From a bacterium (lineage in GTDB: Bacteria > UBP6 > UBA1177), in assembly GCA_017963125.1 (NCBI GenBank), contig JAGCUA010000002.1, positions 1-64,000 on the forward strand: a stretch of DNA of 64,000 bases, written 5' to 3'. Positions 1-7,036 of the stretch are shown piece by piece; positions within the stretch are counted from its first letter, which is position 1; each line of letters starts with the position of its first letter. The translations under genes and the position numbers were made by a program. The notes below the pieces were generated by a model. That model was not told the origin of the DNA. It saw only the letters and a program-made list of their open reading frames with translations, and ran no database searches.

Positions 1-46
1 CTGAAAGTTCTTTCCCTTTCTTTATTTACGGAGGAGGTTGATGTTT

Positions 47-409
47 TCAACATTTAAACACACTTTTGACTTTGTAGCCTGTTTCTTCAACTGCCTTTCT
101 GAGCAGTTCCTCGTCAAGCACTTCATCGCTTTGGATCTGCGTGAGGCCTGTTTTGTGCGACGATTTGACCTCTTTTACCTTGAAATTGTTGCGGATCGCG
201 TCGTTGACATGACTTTCGCACATGCCGCACATCATTCCTTCGATTTCAAGGACTGTCAGGTGTTTTGAAGTGTGGCAGCTTCCTGACATCGGACAGCAGC
301 CGCAGTTGCATCCGCACGAGGATTTTCCCTGTTTCTTGTTTTTTACAAGATTGAGGATGATGGCGGCAACCACCGCCATCAATATTGCCAGCACAAGGAT
401 TGTTCCCAT
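47..409 (-). CDS. FeoB-associated Cys-rich membrane protein fused to a heavy-metal-associated (HMA) domain
   Basis: 120 residues, last gene of a leftward Feo operon. Residues 1-22 form one N-terminal membrane segment, followed by KNKKQGK and a Cys cluster (CGCNCGCC, then C in SGSCH). This is the layout of the small Cys-rich proteins found after feoB. Residues about 50-120 add an HMA-like fold with the metal-binding motif GMMCGMCESHV (GMxCxxC) and a C-terminal Cys. The start codon overlaps the feoB stop (TAATG), so translation is probably coupled to feoB. From the family, the small protein is thought to assist FeoB or handle Fe2+ at the membrane; a metallochaperone role for the HMA half is inference. 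The fusion is the odd point, since these proteins are normally about 50 residues without HMA. Confidence 0.85.
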   Translation of the reverse strand: MGTILVLAILMAVVAAIILNLVKNKKQGKSSCGCNCGCCPMSGSCHTSKHLTVLEIEGMMCGMCESHVNDAIRNNFKVKEVKSSHKTGLTQIQSDEVLDEELLRKAVEETGYKVKSVFKC

Positions 410-2940
410 TATTTACCTGTCGTAACTGAAAGTTTTGTCGCTTCGCTGTATTGCTTGAAGAAAAGCATGTAGATCATTCCTGCAAGGCAAGCGAAAGCGG
501 CTATCATGAATATTACATTGAAGAGAGAGAAGTTGCCTGTGAACAGATTGCCGAACTGGTTGATCATAAGTGCTACGGCATAAGCGAAACCGCACTGGTA
601 GCCGATTGCAAACCATGTCCATTTCGTGTTGTTCATTTCACGCTTGATAGCACCGATCGCAGCAAAACACGGAGCGCAGAGAAGGTTGAAGACCAGGAAC
701 GAATATCCGGTGATTCCCGTGAATGCCTGAGCCATAGCTTCCCAAGCCGTCATATCGCCTGCGCCGTAGAGAATGCCCATCGTGCCGACGATGTTTTCTT
801 TTGCGACAAGTCCGGTGACCGATGCGACAGCCGCCTGCCAGCTTCCCCAGCCGAGCGGAGCGAAGATCCATGCAATGCCTTTGCCGATATATGCTAGGAT
901 CGAAGAATCGAGCTGGTCTTCGGTGAGCATTCCGAAACCTTCGTCAGTCCAGCCGAAGAATGAGGTGAACCATACGAGGATCGTTGAAACAAGGATGATC
1001 GTTCCCGCTTTTTTGATGAACGACCAGCCGCGCTCCCACATTGATCTGAGAACGTTTCCGAGTGTCGGCATGTGGTAAGCAGGAAGCTCCATTACGAAAG
1101 GAGCCGGGTTCCCGGCGAACATTTTTGTCTTTTTGAGCATGATGCCGGAGATGATGATCGCCGCCATTCCGACAAAGTATGCGCTTGTAGCGACCCATGC
1201 CGAGCCTCCGAAAATCGCACCTGCGACCATTGCGATGAAGGGAACTTTCGCGCCGCACGGGATGAAAGTCGTCGTCATGATCGTCATACGGCGGTCGCGC
1301 TCGTTTTCTATAGTTCTGCTTGCCATGACGCCGGGGATGCCGCAGCCGGTCCCGACGAGCATAGGAATGAACGATTTGCCCGAAAGTCCGAATTTTCTGA
1401 AGATCCTGTCAAGGACGAAAGCGATACGCGCCATATATCCGCACGCTTCGACAAATGCGAGGAGGAAGAAGAGAACGAGCATCTGCGGAACAAATCCGAG
1501 AACCGCGCCGACACCGGCAACGATACCGTCAAGGATGAGTCCTTTGAGCCACTCTGCGCATCCGATCGCATCGAGGATTTTTTCAACGAGAACGGGAACT
1601 CCCGGGATCCATGCGCCGTAATCAGCCGGATCAGGTTCATCGAAGCCTTTTTCCTCGAAGTAGGAGAGGGCCTCTTTGAAAGACATTCCGTTGGCTTCGT
1701 TTTCCGCGTCGTCATCCGCCACTTTGACTTCGCCGTCGTAGAAAACGTTGATGTTGGAATGTTCGAGAGTTTCCTCGTCTTCGACGTCGTAAGCTACATA
1801 CTGTTTTTCAGGCTGAAGTTCTTTGGCGGCTTTCATAGTTTCTTCAGCATTGATTTCTTCTTCGCCTTCTTCATTTTTTGCTGTTACGATGACTTCGTAA
1901 GCGTCGAAAGCGTTGTGTGCTGCGCCGTATTTTTCAGCTTCTTCCTCGTAGTCACCTGTTCCGATTCCGAACATGTGCCAGCCGTCGCCGAAAAGACAGT
2001 CGTTTGCCCAGTCAGTAGCGTCCGCGCCGACCGTTACCATTGAAATGTAATAGATAAGGAACATGACGATCGCGAAGATCGGAAGGCCTAACCAGCGGTT
2101 CGTCACGATTTTATCGATTTTGTCAGAATTGGAGAGCTCGCCTGCATTCGCCTTTTTGTAGCTCGATTTCAGAATTTCGGCGATGTAGATGTAGCGTTCG
2201 TTCGTGATGATGCTTTCCGCGTCGTCGTCAAGCTCTTTTTCGGCAGCCTTGATGTCCGCTTCGATGTGGTCGAGAATACCTTTTTCGATTTTGAGCATTT
2301 CAAGGACTTTGTCGTCACGCTCGAAAACTTTGATCGCATACCATCTCTGCTGTTCTTCGGGCATGCCGTGTACTACTGCTTCTTCGATGTGGGCGATTGC
2401 GTGTTCGACCGGACCTGAGAAAGAATGCTGCGGCAGGGTCTTTGTTTCTTTCGCCGCTTTGATAGCCGCTTCAGCCGCTTCCGTGATTCCGTCGCCTTTG
2501 AGAGCGGAAATCTCGACAATTCTGCATTTGAGCTGTCTCGAAAGTTCGGCAACATCTATTTTATCACCCGATTTTTTGACGAGATCCATCATGTTGAGGG
2601 CAATAACGACCGGAATTCCGAGTTCGACAAGCTGGGTCGTGAGGTAAAGGTTTCTTTCAAGGTTCGTCGCGTCAACGATGTTTAAAATTGCGTCGGGACG
2701 CTCGCCGATAAGATAGTTTCTCGCGACTACTTCTTCCAAAGTATAAGGTGAAAGCGAATAGATGCCGGGAAGGTCGGTGATGATCACGCCTTCATGTTTT
2801 TTGAGTTTTCCCTCTTTTTTCTCGACTGTTACTCCCGGCCAGTTTCCGACGAACTGGTTTGAGCCCGTGAGAGCGTTGAAAAGGGTGGTTTTTCCCGAAT
2901 TGGGGTTTCCCGCAAGTGCGATTCTGATTTGTTCAGCCAT
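409..2940 (-). CDS. feoB: Ferrous iron transport protein B (GTPase permease)
   Basis: 843 residues. The N-terminal cytosolic G domain carries G1 GNPNSGKT, G3 DLPG and the FeoB-type G4 NMMD, followed by a helical regulatory domain (to about residue 270). The rest is the polytopic permease with Gate motifs such as PMLVGTGCGIPG and IPCGAK. It imports Fe2+ across the inner membrane. Between the first membrane helix (about 285-305) and the AGVGAVLGFVPQ segment lies an acidic insertion of about 150 residues. I recall a similar insertion in FeoB of gut Clostridia, so transfer is possible but unproven. The start has GGAGG just upstream and follows feoA by 9 nt. Confidence 0.97.
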   Translation of the reverse strand: MAEQIRIALAGNPNSGKTTLFNALTGSNQFVGNWPGVTVEKKEGKLKKHEGVIITDLPGIYSLSPYTLEEVVARNYLIGERPDAILNIVDATNLERNLYLTTQLVELGIPVVIALNMMDLVKKSGDKIDVAELSRQLKCRIVEISALKGDGITEAAEAAIKAAKETKTLPQHSFSGPVEHAIAHIEEAVVHGMPEEQQRWYAIKVFERDDKVLEMLKIEKGILDHIEADIKAAEKELDDDAESIITNERYIYIAEILKSSYKKANAGELSNSDKIDKIVTNRWLGLPIFAIVMFLIYYISMVTVGADATDWANDCLFGDGWHMFGIGTGDYEEEAEKYGAAHNAFDAYEVIVTAKNEEGEEEINAEETMKAAKELQPEKQYVAYDVEDEETLEHSNINVFYDGEVKVADDDAENEANGMSFKEALSYFEEKGFDEPDPADYGAWIPGVPVLVEKILDAIGCAEWLKGLILDGIVAGVGAVLGFVPQMLVLFFLLAFVEACGYMARIAFVLDRIFRKFGLSGKSFIPMLVGTGCGIPGVMASRTIENERDRRMTIMTTTFIPCGAKVPFIAMVAGAIFGGSAWVATSAYFVGMAAIIISGIMLKKTKMFAGNPAPFVMELPAYHMPTLGNVLRSMWERGWSFIKKAGTIILVSTILVWFTSFFGWTDEGFGMLTEDQLDSSILAYIGKGIAWIFAPLGWGSWQAAVASVTGLVAKENIVGTMGILYGAGDMTAWEAMAQAFTGITGYSFLVFNLLCAPCFAAIGAIKREMNNTKWTWFAIGYQCGFAYAVALMINQFGNLFTGNFSLFNVIFMIAAFACLAGMIYMLFFKQYSEATKLSVTTGK

Positions 2941-2949
2941 TTTTTCCTC

Positions 2950-3171
2950 CTACTCAACTTCGATCATTTCTGCATCTTCTTTTCTCAAAGAAAGCTCGTA
3001 GTTTCTGACAGTGACCTCGATCGGGTCACCGAGAGGAGCGACTTTCCGCACGAAAATTTCAACGCCTTTGGTAACACCCATGTCCATGATGCGCTTTTTT
3101 ACCGCGCCTTCGCCGTGAAGTTTTACAACTTTCACTGTTTCGCCGATTTTTGTTTCGCGTAAAGTTTTCAT
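2950..3171 (-). CDS. feoA: FeoA domain protein (copy next to feoB)
   Basis: 73 residues, a complete single FeoA (SH3-like) domain. It starts MKTLRETKIGETVKVVKL and has the family motifs MDMGVTKG and PLGDPIEV. FeoA proteins bind the cytosolic part of FeoB and are needed for Fe2+ uptake. It lies 22 nt downstream of a second, more divergent FeoA gene and 9 nt upstream of feoB, clearly one transcription unit. A GGAGG-type ribosome binding site precedes the ATG. Its N-terminus closely resembles that of the FeoA domain fused to the other FeoB in this window (MKTLREIKIGETVRVKQL), which suggests the two systems share ancestry. Confidence 0.95.
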   Translation of the reverse strand: MKTLRETKIGETVKVVKLHGEGAVKKRIMDMGVTKGVEIFVRKVAPLGDPIEVTVRNYELSLRKEDAEMIEVE

Positions 3172-3193
3172 TTTATACCTCCAAAATTAGACT

Positions 3194-3418
3194 TTAAACC
3201 ATGATTTTGCGGGCCATTTCCTCATTGATCGCGACCCTGGACTCCTTGACTTTGACGATTACGTTCCCGGCAAGGGAATTTACGACCGTGACAGTCGCGC
3301 CGACAGTGAAACCTAAATTTTCAAGATGGTGCTTTACTTCGTCGCTGCCGCCGATTTTCTTAATGACCTGTTCGTTTCCTGCATCAGCTAAAACTAATGG
3401 TATCAACTCTGTCTCCAT
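3194..3418 (-). CDS. feoA: FeoA domain protein (first gene of operon)
   Basis: 74 residues, a single FeoA domain of a more divergent type: METELIPLVLADAG start, LENLGFTVGATVTVV core, then a strand-rich tail ending ARKIMV. It is the first gene of the feoA-feoA-feoB-HMA operon, read from the TTAG-palindrome promoter about 50-90 nt upstream. Two FeoA proteins for one FeoB is common in anaerobes. The first copy may have a regulatory rather than structural role, but that is inference. The start has no strong Shine-Dalgarno sequence (upstream CAGTTTTTA), so the initiation rate may be low. Confidence 0.9.
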   Translation of the reverse strand: METELIPLVLADAGNEQVIKKIGGSDEVKHHLENLGFTVGATVTVVNSLAGNVIVKVKESRVAINEEMARKIMV

Positions 3419-3470
3419 TAAAAACTGCTTAATATTACGAAACTCATTTTATTAAAAGAACAAAATTAAA

Positions 3471-3511
3471 TTAGCTGAAACTAACAATAATTAGCAATAG
3501 CTAATTGTCAA
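3471..3511 (-). promoter_or_regulatory. Metal-regulator operator and promoter of the feoA-feoA-feoB operon
   Basis: Read leftward. A TTGACA -35 box (3506-3511) is followed after 1 nt by the palindrome TTAGCTATTGCTAA (complement of 3491-3504). A second palindrome of the same form, TTAGTTTCAGCTAA, lies at 3471-3484, exactly 20 bp away. Both are TTAG-N6-CTAA. The first fills the -35/-10 spacer, as expected for a repressor site. The half-sites resemble DtxR/IdeR/MntR-type boxes; which regulator binds is inference. Confidence 0.7.
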
Positions 3512-3564
3512 GAGAAAATTATGAAAAAAATAAGATTTTAAATTTGTTTAAGAATATCAGGGTA

Positions 3565-3720
3565 TTATTTTTTCTTTTCAGCTTTGCAGGCGGAGCAGTT
3601 ACGGCAATCAGAACCCATACCGCATCCGCAGTCGCCGCGCATACGCTTTCTGATGATATTTACCAGGGCAAATACGAACATTGCCAGAAGTACTACTGAA
3701 ATAATGATCGTTGCCAGCAT
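3565..3720 (-). CDS. Small FeoB-associated Cys-rich membrane protein
   Basis: 51 residues. It starts MLATIIISVVLLAMFVFALV, giving one membrane helix (residues 2-22), then basic residues RKRMR and the Cys cluster CGCG..C..C..C, ending in KAEKKK. This is the canonical FeoB-associated Cys-rich membrane protein. It begins 7 nt after the feoAB fusion and is surely in that operon. The cysteines lie on the positively charged, presumably cytoplasmic side and could bind iron (family knowledge; not proven). It differs from the counterpart at the end of the other Feo operon by lacking the HMA domain. Confidence 0.9.
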   Translation of the reverse strand: MLATIIISVVLLAMFVFALVNIIRKRMRGDCGCGMGSDCRNCSACKAEKKK

Positions 3721-3727
3721 AAATCAC

Positions 3728-6082
3728 CTACATTCCGAGTGCGATCCCGATGAGATATACGGCAAGCGAGCACAGCCAAGCGATCACGCACTGCCATACT
3801 ACCACGCCGGCTGCCCATTTTGTGCCGAGTTCGCGTTTTATCGATGCGATAGCCGCGACGCACGGAGTATAAAGCAGACTGAACACGAGAAGACTTGCCG
3901 CAGTGAGACTCGTCATCATCGTTGTAACGCCGCCCGCAAACAGGATCTCCAGAGTCGAGACTACGCTTTCCTTTGCCATAAAGCCGCAAACGAGCGCAAC
4001 GACGATCTGCCAGTTGCCAAGCCCTATCGGTTTCATGATCGGGGATATCAGTTGCGCTACGGAAGCGAGCATACTCGTTTCAGCATTTTCGACTAACTGC
4101 AGTTTCCAGTTGAAACTTTGCAGGAACCACACAACGATCGTCGCTACGAAAATCACAGTGAACGCTCTCTGCAGAAAGTCTTTCGCTTTTTCCCACAAAA
4201 GCTGAGCGGTGTTACGCACGCCTGGCATGCGGTAGTTCGGAAGTTCCATAACGAAAGGCACAGCCTCACCTTTGAAAAGCGTTCCTTTGTAAAGAAGCGC
4301 GATGAGTATTCCGACAAGAATTCCCAGAAGATAAAGGCCTGTCATGATGAGACCGCCGCGCTTCGGGAAGAATGCGCTTACGAAAAAGGCGTATATCGGA
4401 AGTTTCGCCGTGCAGCTCATGAAAGGAGTGAGGAGGATCGTCATTTTACGGTCACGTTCGCTCGGAAGCGTGCGTGTCGACATGACGGCGGGAACAGAGC
4501 AGCCGAAGCCGACTAAAAGCGGAACGATGCTTCTGCCAGAGAGTCCTATTTTTCTAAGCAGTTTATCCATAAAAAACGCAACTCGAGCGATGTAGCCTGA
4601 ATCTTCGAGCATGGAAAGAAAGAAAAAGAGCGTCACTATTATCGGCAGGAAGGAAAGCACGCTTCCGACACCCGCAAAAATGCCGTCGATGATAAGTCCG
4701 TGAAGCACTTCGTTAACTCCGGCAGCCGTAAGAGCAGCATCGGTCACTTTCGTAAGCCAGTCTATCCCCGTTTCAAGAAGTTCCTGCAGCCATGCGCCGA
4801 TCACATTGAAAGTGAGGTAGAAAATCGCTCCCATGATAGCGATGAAGCAGGGGATAGCCGTCCATTTTCCGGTCAGCACCTTGTCGATTTCCTGACTTCT
4901 TGCTCTCTCTTTGCTTTCGTGCGGCTTTTTGACGGTGAGGGAACAGAGCCTGTAAATGAAAGAAAAACGCATATCGGCTATTGCCGCGCTCCTGTCTAAA
5001 CCGCGCTCGCTTTCCATCTGCAGTATGATGTGTTCCAAAGTCTCTTTTTCGTTCACGTCAAGATCGAGTTTATGCAGGATCTGCTTATCGTCTTCAAGAA
5101 GTTTTGTCGCTGCGAAGCGCACCGGAACACCCGCTTTTTCGGCATGGTCTTCGATCAAATGTATCGTTCCGTGGAGTGCGCGGTGGACTGCGCCGCCGTT
5201 TTCGTCTTTGCCGCAGAAATCCTGACGGAGCGGGCTTTCCTGAAATTTTGCAACGTGAACGGCGTGGGAGACAAGTTCTTCGATTCCCTGACCTTTTTTC
5301 GCCGAGATCGGAACGACAGGGACACCGAGCAGCGATTCCATTTTGTTCACATCGACTGAACCGCCGTTTGCCGTAACTTCGTCCATCATGTTGAGCGCGA
5401 CGACGAGCGGAATGTTCAGTTCCAGAAGCTGCATCGTCAGATAGAGGTTTCGTTCTATGTTCGTTGCATCCACGATGTTTATTATCGCGTGCGGCTTTTC
5501 GTTCAGGACAAAATCACGAGAAATCAGTTCTTCTGACGAATAAGGCGACATTGAGTAAATGCCTGGCAGATCGGTGATCAGAGTATCGGCATGTCCTTTG
5601 ATCGCTCCAGATTTTCTGTCAACAGTAACGCCGGGAAAGTTCCCGACATGCTGATTTGATCCGGTGAGGCGGTTGAAAAGCGTGGTTTTTCCGCAGTTCT
5701 GGTTCCCGACAAGGGCAAATGTAAGAACTGTGCCTTCAGGAAGCGGATTTTCGCTCTTTTTGTCGTGAAATTTTCCGCTTTCGCCAAGTCCGGGGTGCTC
5801 TGTTGCGATCGAGTCTGCGGCCGCGGAGCTTTGCCGGAATGCAGGATTTGCAGTATCAGCCTCGGTCACTTCGATCTGCTGTGCATCCGCTACCCGCAGT
5901 GTAAGTTCATATCCGTGCAGTCTGAATTCCATCGGGTCTCCGAGAGGTGCGTATTTAACGAGCGTGATCTCGGCTCCCGGGATTATTCCCATATCAAGAA
6001 AATGCTGGCGGAGCTCGCCGTTTCCTCCGAGTTGTTTGACCCGGACGGTTTCTCCGATCTTTATTTCGCGCAATGTCTTCAT
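3728..6082 (-). CDS. feoB: FeoA-FeoB fusion, ferrous iron transporter
   Basis: 784 residues. Residues 1-75 are a FeoA domain (MDMGIIPGAE-type core, PLGDPMEF), followed by a 50-residue Ala/Ser-rich linker. The FeoB G domain then has G1 GNQNCGKT, DLPG and NMMD, and the permease follows (PLLVGFGCSVPA, SCTAKLPIY). The fusion puts the FeoA partner in a 1:1 ratio with the transporter. There is no long insertion after the first membrane helix, unlike the FeoB encoded downstream, so these are two distinct FeoB types rather than a recent duplication. The gene is followed by the 51-residue Cys-rich protein and preceded by the same TTAG-N6-CTAA promoter as the second operon. Confidence 0.96.
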   Translation of the reverse strand: MKTLREIKIGETVRVKQLGGNGELRQHFLDMGIIPGAEITLVKYAPLGDPMEFRLHGYELTLRVADAQQIEVTEADTANPAFRQSSAAADSIATEHPGLGESGKFHDKKSENPLPEGTVLTFALVGNQNCGKTTLFNRLTGSNQHVGNFPGVTVDRKSGAIKGHADTLITDLPGIYSMSPYSSEELISRDFVLNEKPHAIINIVDATNIERNLYLTMQLLELNIPLVVALNMMDEVTANGGSVDVNKMESLLGVPVVPISAKKGQGIEELVSHAVHVAKFQESPLRQDFCGKDENGGAVHRALHGTIHLIEDHAEKAGVPVRFAATKLLEDDKQILHKLDLDVNEKETLEHIILQMESERGLDRSAAIADMRFSFIYRLCSLTVKKPHESKERARSQEIDKVLTGKWTAIPCFIAIMGAIFYLTFNVIGAWLQELLETGIDWLTKVTDAALTAAGVNEVLHGLIIDGIFAGVGSVLSFLPIIVTLFFFLSMLEDSGYIARVAFFMDKLLRKIGLSGRSIVPLLVGFGCSVPAVMSTRTLPSERDRKMTILLTPFMSCTAKLPIYAFFVSAFFPKRGGLIMTGLYLLGILVGILIALLYKGTLFKGEAVPFVMELPNYRMPGVRNTAQLLWEKAKDFLQRAFTVIFVATIVVWFLQSFNWKLQLVENAETSMLASVAQLISPIMKPIGLGNWQIVVALVCGFMAKESVVSTLEILFAGGVTTMMTSLTAASLLVFSLLYTPCVAAIASIKRELGTKWAAGVVVWQCVIAWLCSLAVYLIGIALGM

Positions 6083-6126
6083 ATTTTATGCCTTAAATAA
6101 ATTAATATTAAAAGAACTCAATCAAA

Positions 6127-6166
6127 TTAGGACTGAAAATAATTGTTAGCGAAGACTAATAGTCAA
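6127..6166 (-). promoter_or_regulatory. Metal-regulator operator and promoter of the feoAB operon
   Basis: Leftward -35 TTGACT (6161-6166), then after 1 nt the palindrome TTAGTCTTCGCTAA (complement of 6146-6159), another TTAG-N6-CTAA site. A degraded second half (TTAG at 6127-6130) lies 19 bp further on. The placement relative to -35 is identical to that at the other Feo operon, and the flanking AT-rich bases are also similar, supporting co-regulation by the same metal-sensing repressor. Confidence 0.68.
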
Positions 6167-6331
6167 GGAAAAAATTAAGAAAAATCATAAAAAAATCCGC
6201 TATGTTATATAGGAAACAAAACAGTATAGTTTTTCTTCTGAAAAATTGTTTTTTTTATTGCAAAATACATTTCTTTATGTAAATTGCGCCGGTTTACTTT
6301 TTCTGTCTTTAACTGATGAAGGAGCAGAGAT

Positions 6332-6976
6332 TTGAAGTGGAATATTTTTAAATTTCTTTCTGAAAACAAAGAAGCAGGTAAAGAGCTCGGCGAGTGGATG
6401 AATCAGCAGCTTGAAAAGGGCAGGACGCAGGAAGAAGGGAAGAAGGATACTAAGAAAAAATCGGAAGAAGAGAAGGTTGCAGAAAAAAGCAAACCGGTCG
6501 AAAAAGTGTTTAAAAGCATGGAGTGGACAGCTGATGACGACGATGACGATGACGGTAACGAACCCTCTTTTTTCGTAAACCGGAACGCTTCACTTAACGG
6601 GGCCGAAGCAAACAAACTTTTCTCTCCCGAGAATTTCAGAGACAGAGGTGACCATATCGAACTGGTGAAACCGATAGAAAATATCAGAATGATCGAAAAA
6701 GACTGCTTCGGTTTTCTTCTTTCGTGGAAAGACGCGAAGATCTACGCTCAGACTGTAATGAAAGGCGGATACAGGGACTGGCGCGTTCCCACGATGGAAG
6801 AACTTGTCGTGATATATAAAATCAAGGATATCTGCGGAATCAACAAATGCAACGACTGGTTCTGGTCTTCTTCCGAATGCGACGGCGGGTTGAACGCATG
6901 GCGCGTCAGTATGCACGCAGGTTTTTCCAGCAACGGCATCAAAAGCGGAAAATACTATGTCCGCTGCATAAGATAA
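6332..6976 (+). CDS. DUF1566/Lcl-like domain protein with charged N-terminus
   Basis: 214 residues. The N-terminal 70 residues are highly charged (Lys/Glu-rich, then a run of seven Asp) with no signal peptide or membrane segment. The C-terminal part (about 125-214) has DUF1566-like landmarks: SWKDAKIYAQ, GGYRDWRVPTMEEL, WFWSSSE, WRVSMHAG and the end YYVRCIR. This is a C-type-lectin-like fold often found in exported or surface proteins; here no export signal is visible. The start is TTG at 6332, chosen because AAGGAG lies 7 nt upstream. It is monocistronic between divergent feoAB and the convergent spermidine-synthase-like gene. Function unknown. The C-terminus parallels the lipoprotein at 62.2 kb. 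Confidence 0.8.
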   Translation: MKWNIFKFLSENKEAGKELGEWMNQQLEKGRTQEEGKKDTKKKSEEEKVAEKSKPVEKVFKSMEWTADDDDDDDGNEPSFFVNRNASLNGAEANKLFSPENFRDRGDHIELVKPIENIRMIEKDCFGFLLSWKDAKIYAQTVMKGGYRDWRVPTMEELVVIYKIKDICGINKCNDWFWSSSECDGGLNAWRVSMHAGFSSNGIKSGKYYVRCIR

Positions 6977-7036
6977 TTCTTAAAACTAAAACTGTCGGAA
7001 CTTAAAATCTTATATTCTGGAAATTTCTAAGATCAG

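Noticed and set aside
38..268. Rightward 76-residue ORF with a GGAGGAGG-like sequence upstream
   Set aside because: It lies wholly antisense to the HMA/Cys-rich protein, whose family motifs are clear; its translation has no recognisable features.
1072..2043. Rightward 323-residue ORF inside feoB
   Set aside because: Antisense shadow of feoB with biased composition and no motifs.
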